Assembly (NCBI GenBank): GCA_963732375.1
Contig: CAVSZE010000009.1
Span: 1 to 64,000, forward strand
Direction: 5' to 3'
Length of the DNA: 64,000 bases
Source of the DNA: RPQJ01 sp963732375
Lineage (GTDB): Bacteria > Pseudomonadota > Gammaproteobacteria > Steroidobacterales > Steroidobacteraceae
A model generated the notes under the pieces. That model ran no database searches. It was not told the origin of the DNA and saw nothing but the letters and a program-made list of their open reading frames with translations. Of this stretch, positions 54,616 through 64,000 are shown one piece after another. Position numbers and translations under genes: made by a program. The stretch's first letter is position 1, and the number at the start of each line of letters is the position of its first letter.

Positions 54616-55593
54616 ATGACGGCAGAGAATCGAACGACGCAGTCAGCAAACCTGGATGCAGCGGCCCGGCGCGCGCTGCCGCGAGTGGCGAAGGTGCTGC
54701 GGACACCGGAGGGCCGCTTCGGCAATCTTCCGGATTTTCCGTACGCGCCGCGCTGGACCGAGGTCGGCGGCCTGCGCATCGCCCACATCGACGAGGGACC
54801 GGCAACCGCCGACCCGGTTCTGTTGATGCACGGGGAACCGGCCTGGTCGTTCCTGTACCGGAAGATGATCCCGGTGCTGGTTGCTGCCGGCCACCGCGTG
54901 ATCGCGCCCGACCTGGTAGGTTTCGGCCGGTCGGACAAGCCGGCCGACGCGGGCGACTATTCCTACCTGAACCACGTGAAGTGGATGAGCGCGTGGCTCG
55001 AGGCCAATGACCTTCGCCACCTGACGCTCTTCTGCCAGGACTGGGGTTCGCTGATCGGCCTGCGGATGGCGGCCGAAATGCCCGAAAGATTCGACCGGGT
55101 CGTGCTCGGAAATGGAGGCCTGCCGACCGGCGCGACACCGTTGCCGCGCCCATTTCACGTGTGGCGCGCGTTCGCACGCTGGAGCCCGTGGTTCCCGATT
55201 GGTCAAATCGTGAACGCCGGCTGCGTGTCGAAGCTCAGCGCGACCGAGGTCGCCGCCTACGACGCACCGTTTCCGCAGAGGCGATACAAGGTCGCTGCCC
55301 GGCTGCTTCCGGGCTTCGTGCCTTCGACCCCCGATGACCCGGAACGCGCGAACAACGAGCGGGCCTGGGAAGTGTTCAAGCGCTGGGACAAGCCCTTCCT
55401 GACGCTCTTCAGCAGCGGTGATCCCATCACCCGCGGTGGCGAGAAGATGTGGCAGCAGCTGGTTCCCGGTGCGAAGGGGCGGCCGCACACGATCATCCGG
55501 CAGGCCGGGCATTTCCTGCAGCAGGACAAGGGCGCGGAGATCGCGCAGGCGATCTCGAGCTTCATCGCCGGCACGCCGGTCGGTGCGCGATGA
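54616..55593 (+). CDS. Haloalkane dehalogenase-like alpha/beta hydrolase
   Basis: I chose ATG 54616 (MTAENRTTQSANLDAAARRA); TTG 54583 overlaps the previous gene. The 325-residue protein fits haloalkane dehalogenases of the DhlA/HLD-I type. It has MHGEPAWSFLYRKM in the oxyanion loop, PDLVGFGRSDKPAD, and the nucleophile Asp142 followed by Trp143 in CQDWGSLIGLR, where lipases have serine. The catalytic acid is probably in FSSGDPITRG and the histidine in RQAGHFLQQDKG. The Asp-Trp pair is the halide-stabilising arrangement. The natural substrate is unknown. It may also act as an epoxide hydrolase-like enzyme. Confidence 0.9.
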   Translation: MTAENRTTQSANLDAAARRALPRVAKVLRTPEGRFGNLPDFPYAPRWTEVGGLRIAHIDEGPATADPVLLMHGEPAWSFLYRKMIPVLVAAGHRVIAPDLVGFGRSDKPADAGDYSYLNHVKWMSAWLEANDLRHLTLFCQDWGSLIGLRMAAEMPERFDRVVLGNGGLPTGATPLPRPFHVWRAFARWSPWFPIGQIVNAGCVSKLSATEVAAYDAPFPQRRYKVAARLLPGFVPSTPDDPERANNERAWEVFKRWDKPFLTLFSSGDPITRGGEKMWQQLVPGAKGRPHTIIRQAGHFLQQDKGAEIAQAISSFIAGTPVGAR

Positions 55594-55630
55594 GTCCGTC
55601 CAACACTCGAACCGCAGGACAGGTGCGCTG

Positions 55631-56239
55631 ATGCCGGGCTCCCTGGTTACGGTCGTGCTGCCGCTGGCGGCGTTCTACGTCGTCTTCCTGGCCTGGTATC
55701 GCGGCAGTGGAAAGCCGCTCACGGCGGAGGAGACCGCGAGCTGCCTCGCATCGCTGCGCGCCCGCACTGCTGACCATCCGGGCGGGATTCGCATCGAGGA
55801 CGTGGAGCGACTCGTAGAGCGCGACGACGGCAAAGAGTTCGTCATGCAGAATCTCATCCGCTATCGCGAGAAGGCGCTCTATCCGCCGGGTCACGACCAT
55901 GGCGACAGCGCGCGGGCGGCGGACCGCCGCTACGGCAAGGCAGTCCTGCCGCACCTGCTGCGCTACGGCAACGTGCCGGTGTTCGTCGCGCGGCGCAGCG
56001 GCAGCTTCGTCGAGCCCGAAGGCATCGACCGCTGGGACGTGGTGGCCATGGTGCGCTATCGCAGTCGCCGCGACTTCCTTCGCTTCGCCGTGGCCGTCAC
56101 GCGTGAAGGGATAACCGCACACAAGTGGGCCGCCATCGAGAAGACCCAGGTCTTCCCGGTCACGCCACTGTTGAGCCTGATCTTCGTCCGGGGCGCGGTC
56201 GGCGTCGTGCTCGCGGCGATCGGACTGCTGCTCGCCTGA
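55631..56239 (+). CDS. Unrecognised membrane-anchored protein, DUF1330-like centre
   Basis: The 202-residue protein starts at ATG 55631 (MPGSLVTVVLPLAAFYVVFL), 37 bases after the dehalogenase gene. It has one membrane segment at each end (LPLAAFYVVFLAWY and LLSLIFVRGAVGVVLAAIGLLLA). The soluble centre contains MQNLIRYREKALYPPGHD, YGKAVLPHLLRYGNVPVFVA and WDVVAMVRYRSRRDFLRFAV. The last phrases resemble dimeric ferredoxin-fold proteins of the DUF1330 type (Y...V.V.YPS..A). I cannot assign a function. It is the last gene of the plus-strand group and is followed by palindromic element E. Confidence 0.7.
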   Translation: MPGSLVTVVLPLAAFYVVFLAWYRGSGKPLTAEETASCLASLRARTADHPGGIRIEDVERLVERDDGKEFVMQNLIRYREKALYPPGHDHGDSARAADRRYGKAVLPHLLRYGNVPVFVARRSGSFVEPEGIDRWDVVAMVRYRSRRDFLRFAVAVTREGITAHKWAAIEKTQVFPVTPLLSLIFVRGAVGVVLAAIGLLLA

Positions 56240-56262
56240 CCGAGAAAAGGGGACAGTCCCCT

Positions 56263-57912
<1,650 letters not shown>

Positions 57913-58063
57913 GCGCTACCCCCTGGACGCGCCGCCTGCGGCGCCTTGTATGTAGTTTCCGGCAAGCGCCGGCCACGAGGATGTTCTCACCGGTGCAACA
58001 CGTTTGGAAGGCGTCTTTCAGTCAAACCGGCAGCACCGTATTTTTTGCACCACAGCATAACTT

Positions 58064-58081
58064 CCCCCCCAAGTCGGGGGG
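58064..58081. promoter_or_regulatory. C7/G6 inverted repeat in the divergent promoter region
   Basis: CCCCCCC (58064-58070), a 5-base spacer and GGGGGG (58076-58081) lie between the acyl-CoA ligase gene and the DUF1302 operon. A similar C-run/G-run pair sits in front of the MalT-like gene at 35365. It could be an operator for that regulator type or a DNA/RNA hairpin. Function is inferred only. Confidence 0.45.
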
Positions 58082-58105
58082 TAAATGGGGATGTACACGG
58101 ACTTT

Positions 58106-58119
58106 ATTATCGCGATAAT
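58106..58119. promoter_or_regulatory. Perfect 14-bp palindrome upstream of the DUF1302 gene
   Basis: ATTATCGCGATAAT is a perfect AT-flanked palindrome, unusual in this GC-rich sequence, located 71-84 bases before the DUF1302 start codon. It has the size and symmetry of an operator for a dimeric repressor. The binding protein is unknown. Confidence 0.45.
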
Positions 58120-58130
58120 CCATCCAGGCG

Positions 58131-58151
58131 CTCGTCCGCCCGGCGGACGAG
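58131..58151 (+). promoter_or_regulatory. Stable hairpin in the DUF1302 leader
   Basis: CTCGTCCGC (58131-58139) and GCGGACGAG (58143-58151) form a perfect 9-bp stem with a 3-base loop, ending 38 bases before ATG 58190. No T-run follows, so termination is unlikely. Leader stabilisation or translational control is possible. Confidence 0.45.
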
Positions 58152-58189
58152 TGCGGGATTTCCAGACGCCAAAATTACGGGGGCTTCCG

Positions 58190-60247
58190 ATGAGTAAGTT
58201 GTTGACCAGTCCGGTCTGGCGCAGTGGTGCGCTCAGGAACAGTGTGCTCGGCATGGCCATCGCCACTGCGTTGGCGTTGCCTCAGGTGGCTGCCGCAATG
58301 GAGTTCGATCTCGGCAACGAGGATCTCACGTTCCGCTGGGACAACACGCTGCGACTCAACATCGCCAATCGTGTCGCCGGCCAGAACAGGGACATTATGG
58401 CCAACCCGAACTACGATGACGGCGATCGCAATTTCAACACCGGCAGCATCTGGACGCGATTCGACGTCTACAGCGAGATGGACCTGGTGTGGAAGCCGTC
58501 GTGGGGCACGCTCGGTGCGCGCGTTTCGGCCGCCGGCTGGTGGGATCCGGGTTACCAGTCGCTCGACAATCATTCGGTCCAGACATCGAACAACCTGAAG
58601 GATGGCGTGCCGGTGCTCGGGCTGTCTGACTACTCGAAGCGCTACGCAGAGGGCCCGTCCGGCGAGTTCATGGACTGGTTCGTTTTCAGCACCTTCAACG
58701 TCGGCGAAGCTCCCGTGAACGTCAAGGTCGGCCAGACCACCGTGTACTGGGGCGAGGGCCTGCTGCTCGGCGGCGCCGTGCACGGCATTTCATATTCGCA
58801 GAACCCGATCGACGTCTGGAAGGGGCTTGCGACGCCGGGCGCCGAGGCCAAGGAATTGTTCCGGCCTCGCCTCGGCTTCAACGTCAACTCGCAGGTGACT
58901 GACACGGTCAATGTCGCTGCCCAGTACTTCTTCAACTGGCAGAGTTTCAGTAACCAGGCCTATCGCTATCCGGAATCCGGCACGTTTCTGTCGGTGCAGG
59001 ACGCCGTGGTCTGGGGTGCCAAGTCGGTTATCGCCGGGCCGAACACGCTGCTGGGTCTGCCGGCGGGCACCAAGGCCCAGTATTGCGGGCTGGTCGGGCT
59101 CTCGGGGGGTGCGACGTCGGATTGCTTCTCGCAGCAGTGGACACGCCTATGGCGCGGTAAGGACACGACGCCGGACGAGAACTCGGGCAACTATGGCCTG
59201 GCAGTGCGCTGGGACCCGGACTGGGCAGATGCGACTCTCGGGTTCTACTATCGCCGTACCTACGACATGCAGCCGCAGATCGTAGTGCAGTCGCAGGTTG
59301 TTACTGGCGCACCTTTCGCGGGGGCCAATGCGAACGCGTATTGCTACGGCGTGCTGGGTGGCGTAGTCCTTCAACCAGGCGCCTGCCTGCAGGATGTCGT
59401 GGCTGGATTTCAGCCGTCGCCGCCGTTCCCGGCGGGTACGCCGATCTTCAATCAGAACGGCATTGACTTCATCAACTATGGCCGGGTCGGTACCTACAAC
59501 CTGGCCTTCGGCAGTGATATCGACATCCTCGGCCTGAGCCTGTCCAAGAACATCGGTGGCATGGCACTCGGCGCGGAGTTGAGCTATCGCAAGGACATGC
59601 CGCTGCTCAGCGATCCGGTCCCGGTGGTTCCTGCGGCCGCGCGGGGCATTCCCGGGTACACGCTGCCGGCCGGCGCCATCTGGTCCGACAAGGTTCCGAA
59701 GAACGACACCCCGGGGGCGAAGGGCGACACCATGCACGGTGTCCTGAACCTTTTGGGCGTCATGGGTGAGTCGATCTGGGACACGGCGAGCTGGTCCACG
59801 GAACTCACGTGGATGACGTACCTGAACGTGAACCAGAACGAGGCGGTGTTCAAGGGCCGCAGCGGATACAACTATATCGACAGAGTCGACAAGAACTTCT
59901 TCGGCCTGGCGTTCAACTTCACGCCGACCTGGTTCCAGGTGGCGCCCGGCGTGGACATGCTGGCACCGGTCTCGTGGTCGCAGGGCATTTCGGGTAACTC
60001 GGCCGTTACGGCGGGTGGCCAGGACGGCGCCGGCAGCTTCGGCCTCGGCATCGCGCTCGACTTCAACCAGCGCTATCGCATGGACCTGAAGTACGTCGGC
60101 TTCTACGGCAACTACGCGAAATGCAAGAATGAGTTGGCAGGAACCTGCCTGCCGTCCAACGGCAACGCGGTCTCCGTGTTCAACGGCACCAACGCAATCA
60201 TTAGCGACCGCGACTTCATCGCGCTCACGTTCAAGACGACCTTCTGA
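58190..60247 (+). CDS. DUF1302 outer membrane beta-barrel protein
   Basis: The 685-residue protein starts at ATG 58190 (MSKLLTSPVWRSGALRNSVL) with GGGGG 8 bases upstream. ATG 58085 is in frame but would bury the signal peptide, which ends near LALPQVAAA. DUF1302 landmarks include FDLGNEDLTFRWDNTLRLNI, VKVGQTTVYWGEGLLLGGAV, WDPDWADATLGFYYRR and a C-terminal aromatic-rich strand ending LTFKTTF, typical of outer membrane insertion. The family is predicted to form an outer membrane channel or receptor for hydrophobic compounds. It overlaps or nearly abuts the DUF1329 gene. Confidence 0.92.
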   Translation: MSKLLTSPVWRSGALRNSVLGMAIATALALPQVAAAMEFDLGNEDLTFRWDNTLRLNIANRVAGQNRDIMANPNYDDGDRNFNTGSIWTRFDVYSEMDLVWKPSWGTLGARVSAAGWWDPGYQSLDNHSVQTSNNLKDGVPVLGLSDYSKRYAEGPSGEFMDWFVFSTFNVGEAPVNVKVGQTTVYWGEGLLLGGAVHGISYSQNPIDVWKGLATPGAEAKELFRPRLGFNVNSQVTDTVNVAAQYFFNWQSFSNQAYRYPESGTFLSVQDAVVWGAKSVIAGPNTLLGLPAGTKAQYCGLVGLSGGATSDCFSQQWTRLWRGKDTTPDENSGNYGLAVRWDPDWADATLGFYYRRTYDMQPQIVVQSQVVTGAPFAGANANAYCYGVLGGVVLQPGACLQDVVAGFQPSPPFPAGTPIFNQNGIDFINYGRVGTYNLAFGSDIDILGLSLSKNIGGMALGAELSYRKDMPLLSDPVPVVPAAARGIPGYTLPAGAIWSDKVPKNDTPGAKGDTMHGVLNLLGVMGESIWDTASWSTELTWMTYLNVNQNEAVFKGRSGYNYIDRVDKNFFGLAFNFTPTWFQVAPGVDMLAPVSWSQGISGNSAVTAGGQDGAGSFGLGIALDFNQRYRMDLKYVGFYGNYAKCKNELAGTCLPSNGNAVSVFNGTNAIISDRDFIALTFKTTF

Positions 60248-60261
60248 TGAGGAATCGAAAC

Positions 60262-61623
60262 ATGATTCGCAAGACACTGATTGCGGCGACTCTTGCTGTA
60301 GTGAGCGCCTCGGCGCTGGCAGCGGTTTCGCCTGACGAAGCAGCCCAGCTCGGCAAGAGCCTGACCCCGATCGGAGCCGAGAAGGCCGGCAACAAGGACG
60401 GCACGATCCCCGAGTGGACCGGCGGCCTCAAGCAGATCCCTGCCGGTTTCAAGCCGGGCGAAGGCTTTCGGCCGGATCCCTTTGCGGCCGACAAGCCGCG
60501 ACTGGTGATCACCGGCGCGAATGCAGACCAGTACAAGGCGCAACTCACGGGCATCACCTACGCGCTGCTGAAGCGCTTCCCGGACTACCGCGTGGACGTG
60601 TACCCGACGCGTCGGCCGGTGCACTACCCGGAGAAAATCGTGCAGAACACCGCGAAGAACGCGGTCGGCGCCAAGTCCGTGAACGACGGTCTCGGCATGG
60701 AAGGTTCGTTGCCCGGCTACCCGTTCCCGATCCCGAAGACCGGCAACGAGGTGATGTGGAATCACATCATGCGCTACGCGGGCACCGCGACCATCTGCAA
60801 GTACGATGCGTACAACGTGGATTCCTCGGGCCGGGCCACGCTGGCAGCCACGGGTTTGAGCACCCAGGAATTTCCGATCTTCGACCCGAAGAACATGGAC
60901 ACGGTGATCAAGGGCGACAGCCCGATCTGGTACATCAAGCAGGAGTATTCGGCTCCGGCTCGTCGTGCCGGTGAGTCGCTGATGGTCATCGACTATGCGA
61001 ACCCGCTGGTGCAGGCCCGCAAGGCCTGGCAGTACCTGCCCGGCCAGCGCCGCGTGAAGCTCGCCCCGGACATCTGCTGCGACACGCCGAATCCGGGCAC
61101 GGCCGGCGCCGCGACCTACGACGACGCGTTCGTATACAACGGGGCGCAGGACCGGTTCGACTTCAAGCTGGTAGGCAAGCGCGAAATGCTGGTCCCGTAC
61201 AACGTGTTCAAACCGATCGGTGCCCAGACGACCCCCGCGCAGATGACGACGCCGAATTTCATGAACCCGGACATGATCCGCTTCGAACTGCATCGCGTCT
61301 GGGTCGTCGAAGCGACGCTGAAGCCCGGCAAGCGCCACATCTACCACAAGCGCATTTTCTACGTCGACGAGGACAGCTGGCTCGCGCTGGCTTCCGACCA
61401 GTACGACGCGCGTGGCGAACTGTTCAAGGGCACGTATGCCTATACGGCGTTCTCGTACGATGCGCTGGTGCTGAACACTGCGCTGCAGTCGACCGTAGAC
61501 CTGAATGCCGGCCTGTACGCGTCGCAAGGTAACTGCGGCATGTACTGGGGCATCAAGTACGTGCCACCGTTCCCGGCACGCGACTGGAAGCCGGACGCGC
61601 TGGCCGGCGCCGGCATCCGCTGA
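60262..61623 (+). CDS. DUF1329 secreted protein
   Basis: The 453-residue protein starts at ATG 60262 (MIRKTLIAATLAVVSASALA) with GAGGA about 9 bases upstream. The ATG at 60247 overlaps the previous stop and is an alternative adding 5 residues. A signal peptide ends near ASALAA. DUF1329 landmarks include GKSLTPIGAEKAGNKDGTIPEWTGG, YPTRRPVHYPEKI, WNHIMRYAG and GQRRVKLAPDICCDTPNPG. The size and RRV.LAP motif resemble LolB/LolA-like lipoprotein-binding folds noted for this family. It almost always follows a DUF1302 gene. A periplasmic carrier of hydrophobic cargo is inferred. An intrinsic terminator lies just behind it. Confidence 0.9.
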   Translation: MIRKTLIAATLAVVSASALAAVSPDEAAQLGKSLTPIGAEKAGNKDGTIPEWTGGLKQIPAGFKPGEGFRPDPFAADKPRLVITGANADQYKAQLTGITYALLKRFPDYRVDVYPTRRPVHYPEKIVQNTAKNAVGAKSVNDGLGMEGSLPGYPFPIPKTGNEVMWNHIMRYAGTATICKYDAYNVDSSGRATLAATGLSTQEFPIFDPKNMDTVIKGDSPIWYIKQEYSAPARRAGESLMVIDYANPLVQARKAWQYLPGQRRVKLAPDICCDTPNPGTAGAATYDDAFVYNGAQDRFDFKLVGKREMLVPYNVFKPIGAQTTPAQMTTPNFMNPDMIRFELHRVWVVEATLKPGKRHIYHKRIFYVDEDSWLALASDQYDARGELFKGTYAYTAFSYDALVLNTALQSTVDLNAGLYASQGNCGMYWGIKYVPPFPARDWKPDALAGAGIR

Positions 61624-61630
61624 TGACATG

Positions 61631-61663
61631 AAGGCGCCCGGCCTGGATGCCGGGCGCCTTTTT
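61631..61663 (+). terminator. Intrinsic terminator inside the DUF1302-DUF1329 operon
   Basis: A 12-bp perfect stem (AAGGCGCCCGGC at 61631-61642, GCCGGGCGCCTT at 61649-61660) with a 6-base loop is followed by a T-run (TTTTT at 61659-61663). It starts 8 bases after the DUF1329 stop. It should terminate or attenuate transcription before the Ycf48-like and MMPL genes, giving more DUF1302/DUF1329 than transporter mRNA. Confidence 0.85.
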
Positions 61664-61724
61664 CACCCGGCCGGATCGGTTCTCAAGCCGGCCGGAAGCT
61701 GATGACTCGGGGACGGGGGAGACG

Positions 61725-62837
61725 ATGTTCAGTCGACATGCGGCTATAGCGGCGGTCGCAGCCGCGCTTTTCCTTGGCAACGCTGCCATTGCCGCGGAAC
61801 AAGCCGCGGGCAGCGGCGCGAAGTCCTCGGGCACCGACGTGCTCGATCGGCCGGCGATGGAATCTGCGCTGGCATCAAAACGGCTCCTGATCGGCATGGC
61901 GAGGGCGGGCGACAAGATCGTCGCCGTAGGTCCGCGCGGCCACATCGTGGTTACCGCCGACGGCGGCCAGACCTGGACCCAGGGCAAGGTCCCGGTAAGT
62001 TCCGACCTCACGGCCGTGTGGTTCGCGAGTGCGACGCACGGCTGGGCCGTCGGCCACGACGGCGTGGTGCTGGCGTCCACCGACGGCGGCGCGACCTGGA
62101 CGAAGCAGATGGACGGCCTGGCCGCCAATGACCTGGTGCTCAAGGACATCCAGGCCAAGCTCGCTGCAAGCCCCGATTCGGAGCATCTGAAGGCGCTCGA
62201 AGTCGAGGCCAAGCGCAACGTGGAAATGGGCGCCGACAAGCCTTTCCTGGATGTCTGGTTCGAGAACGAGACCACCGGATTCGTGGTCGGTGCCTACAAC
62301 CTGATCTTCGCCACCAATGACGGCGGCAGCACCTGGCAATCCTGGTTCGACCGGGTGCCGAATCCCCAGTTCATGAACCTGTATTCGATCCGGCCAGCCG
62401 CCGGTGGCGTGTACATGTCGGGGGAGCAGGGGACATTCTTCAGGCTGGACCGCGAGGCGATGAAGTTCGCGGCGGTGCCGGTGGACTATGCCGGCAGCCT
62501 GTTCGCCGTGGTGGACGCTGGCGACGCGGTGCTGACCTTCGGGCTCAAGGGCAACCTTTTCCGCAGCGCTGACGCCGGGGCAACCTGGCAAAAGATCGAC
62601 AGCCAGTTGCGGAATACGATCGTTGCAGGCGCAACGCTCGGTCCGGGCGTGGTCGTCATCGCCGATAACTCCGGCCGCCTGGCCATGAGCAAGGACGGTG
62701 GCCTGACGTTTGCCGCGGTCGATATGCCGAAAACGATCCCGTTGACCGACATCATCAATGCCGGCGACGGGAAGCTCGGCATTACGGGGCCGTTCGGCGC
62801 CCTGATCGTCACGCCCGGCGCCGCGCCGCAGCCCTGA
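61725..62837 (+). CDS. Ycf48-like/BNR-repeat periplasmic protein
   Basis: The 370-residue protein starts at ATG 61725 (MFSRHAAIAAVAAALFLGNA), a signal peptide. GGGGGAGACG precedes it. The mature part is a beta-propeller of the Ycf48/BNR type, with Asp-box-like repeats: VVTADGGQTWTQGK, LASTDGGATWTKQM, FATNDGGSTWQSWF, FRSADAGATWQKID and MSKDGGLTFAAVD. In DUF1302/DUF1329 operons such a protein regularly precedes an MMPL-type RND transporter and is thought to act with it at the inner membrane. It is not a photosystem factor here. Confidence 0.9.
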   Translation: MFSRHAAIAAVAAALFLGNAAIAAEQAAGSGAKSSGTDVLDRPAMESALASKRLLIGMARAGDKIVAVGPRGHIVVTADGGQTWTQGKVPVSSDLTAVWFASATHGWAVGHDGVVLASTDGGATWTKQMDGLAANDLVLKDIQAKLAASPDSEHLKALEVEAKRNVEMGADKPFLDVWFENETTGFVVGAYNLIFATNDGGSTWQSWFDRVPNPQFMNLYSIRPAAGGVYMSGEQGTFFRLDREAMKFAAVPVDYAGSLFAVVDAGDAVLTFGLKGNLFRSADAGATWQKIDSQLRNTIVAGATLGPGVVVIADNSGRLAMSKDGGLTFAAVDMPKTIPLTDIINAGDGKLGITGPFGALIVTPGAAPQP

Positions 62838-62862
62838 TAAACGAATACCCCAGGACGACACG

Positions 62863-64000
62863 ATGGCAGCACCGACGACAAACATCGAAGCGATGCCGGT
62901 CGTACGCGACCTCAAGGACTTCGATCTCAATTCCGGCATCAAGCTCGAACGCCTGATTTTCAACAACCGCCTGTTCGTGATGCTGGTCTGCCTGGTGGTG
63001 ACGCTGGTGCTGGGCTACTCGGCAGTGAGCGTGAGCCTGAACGCGAGCTACGCGAAAATGCTCCCGATCGGCCACCCGTACATCCAGAATTTCATCGCGA
63101 ACCAGAGCCAGCTGCGCGGCCTCGGAAACACGCTGCGCATCGTGGTCGAGAACACGCACGGCGACATCTTCGATCCCGAGTATCTCGAGACCCTGAAAAA
63201 CGTCAACGACGAGGCCTACCTGACGCCGGGCGTGGACCGCGCCTGGGTCAAGTCCATCTGGATGCCGGTGGTCCGCTACAACGAGGTCACCGAGGAAGGC
63301 TTCGCGGGCGGGCCCGTGATGCCCACGACGTACGATGGTTCCCCGGAGGGCGTCGAGACGCTGAAGCAGAACATCGCGAAGGCGGGGCTCGTCGGTAACC
63401 TGGTCGCCAACGACTTCAAGTCGGCGATGATTATCGTGCCGCTGCTGGACCGCGATTCGGCTACCGGCGCGCCGATCGACTACTGGAAGCTGTCACGGGC
63501 GATCGAAAAAAACGTTCGCGACAAGTACGAAACGGCTGACGGCAAGTACAAGGTGCGAGTCATCGGGTTCGCGAAGCTGATCGGCTCGCTGCTCGACGGC
63601 ATCCTGCAGGTCATGATGTATTTCGGCGTTGCGATCCTGATCGCGGCGGCAATCCTGTTCTCGTTCACCCGCTGCGTGCGCAGCACCTCGGTGGTGCTGC
63701 TCTGCTCGCTGATTGCGGTCGTCTGGCAGATCGGCATCCTGCACCTGCTGGGCCTGGGCCTCGACCCGTTCTCCGTGCTGGTGCCCTTCCTGATCTTCGC
63801 GATCGGTGTGTCGCACGGCGCGCAGAAGATGAACGGCATCCAGCAGGATGTGGGCCGTGGGACGGTCACGCTGGTGGCGGCCCGGTATACTTTCCGGCGA
63901 CTCTTCGTCGCGGGCGTCACGGCGCTGTTGAACGGCGCCGCGGGTTTCGCGGTGCTTCTGCTGATCCCGATTCCCGCGATTCGCGAACTCGCGATCGCCG
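62863..64000 (+). CDS. MMPL/RND-type transporter, N-terminal part (cut by window edge)
   Basis: The gene starts at ATG 62863 (MAAPTTNIEAMPVVRDLKDF), 25 bases after the Ycf48-like gene, and runs out of the window after 379 codons. It has TM1 (NNRLFVMLVCLVVTLVLGYS), a periplasmic loop of about 220 residues, and then TM2-TM5 (GILQVMMYFGVAILIAAAIL, STSVVLLCSLIAVVWQIGIL, FSVLVPFLIFAIGVSHG and AGVTALLNGAAGFAVLLLIP). The sequence VPFLIFAIGVSHGAQKMNG is the RND motif region around TM4 with the proton-relay segment. It should export or import hydrophobic molecules using the proton gradient. Confidence 0.92.
   Translation, partial: MAAPTTNIEAMPVVRDLKDFDLNSGIKLERLIFNNRLFVMLVCLVVTLVLGYSAVSVSLNASYAKMLPIGHPYIQNFIANQSQLRGLGNTLRIVVENTHGDIFDPEYLETLKNVNDEAYLTPGVDRAWVKSIWMPVVRYNEVTEEGFAGGPVMPTTYDGSPEGVETLKQNIAKAGLVGNLVANDFKSAMIIVPLLDRDSATGAPIDYWKLSRAIEKNVRDKYETADGKYKVRVIGFAKLIGSLLDGILQVMMYFGVAILIAAAILFSFTRCVRSTSVVLLCSLIAVVWQIGILHLLGLGLDPFSVLVPFLIFAIGVSHGAQKMNGIQQDVGRGTVTLVAARYTFRRLFVAGVTALLNGAAGFAVLLLIPIPAIRELAIA

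Noticed and set aside
62427..62441. Sequence CAGGGGACATTCTTC resembling an arm of the palindrome family
   Set aside because: It is inside the Ycf48-like gene, encodes a conserved-looking GEQGTFF segment and has no inverted partner. Treated as coincidence.
61725..62837. Photosystem II assembly factor annotation suggested by Ycf48 similarity
   Set aside because: The propeller repeats are shared, but nothing else in the window is photosynthetic. The DUF1329 and MMPL neighbours define another context.

Overview
The window is a GC-rich stretch of a bacterial chromosome, very probably from a gammaproteobacterium. Pointers are the glutamate synthase pair GltB/GltD, an OmpA-family porin, a DUF1302-DUF1329-Ycf48-MMPL operon, MalT-type LuxR regulators and PQQ dehydrogenase chemistry. 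I cannot place it more precisely from sequence alone. Coding density is high, with about 48 genes, no tRNA or rRNA gene, no CRISPR array, no transposase and no phage gene. Both ends cut a gene: a MalT-type regulator on the left and an MMPL/RND transporter on the right.

Layout. 1-6.1 kb: 5' end of a MalT-like regulator, OmpA-family protein, zinc-type alcohol dehydrogenase, META-domain protein, class I aldolase and a DmeF-like metal exporter. 6.2-9.9 kb: a coupled operon of an ICMT-like membrane protein, a PLP decarboxylase and a POT peptide/H+ symporter. 9.9-13.8 kb: FKBP isomerase, an orphan acyl-CoA carboxyltransferase and a polyphosphate kinase 2. 14-21.5 kb: a five-gene redox operon with an NfnA-like and NfnB-like flavoprotein pair, 2-oxoacid:ferredoxin oxidoreductase KorA/KorB, and an unrecognised 734-residue protein ending in a single-cluster ferredoxin domain. 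It is convergent with gltB-gltD (21.7-27.8 kb), so two 2-oxoglutarate-linked systems face each other. 28-35 kb: RlpA, an HSL esterase, AlkB, a small cytochrome c lipoprotein, a PQQ dehydrogenase with a cytochrome tail, an amidase and a cupin. 35.4-38.1 kb: a complete MalT-like LuxR regulator. 38.1-44.5 kb (minus strand): a tight lipid operon of two WS/DGAT acyltransferases, an acyl-CoA ligase, an esterase and a hemerythrin protein with a histone-H1-like tail. 44.7-50.4 kb: iron-type alcohol dehydrogenase, then an overlapping DUF3604-PPIase-HupE module. 50.6-56.2 kb: a xenobiotic-looking group (GST-like protein, MBL hydrolase, tandem HCCA-isomerase-like protein, haloalkane dehalogenase, membrane protein). 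56.3-64 kb: an acyl-CoA ligase divergent from the DUF1302-DUF1329-Ycf48-MMPL operon, a gene set associated with handling of hydrophobic substrates.

The genes suggest an organism that degrades and stores hydrophobic or aromatic compounds: acyl-CoA ligases, wax-ester/TAG synthases, esterases, a dehalogenase, outer-membrane DUF1302/1329 proteins and an RND pump. The redox operon would connect 2-oxoacid oxidation to ferredoxin and pyridine nucleotides.

Five intergenic palindromic elements (core GGGGACATTCTCC or GGGGACAGTCCCC) sit just behind gene ends. At least three gene ends use element sequence for the stop codon or the last residues. The two most interesting signals are the Nfn-Kor-ferredoxin operon with its unknown fifth protein, and this palindrome family.
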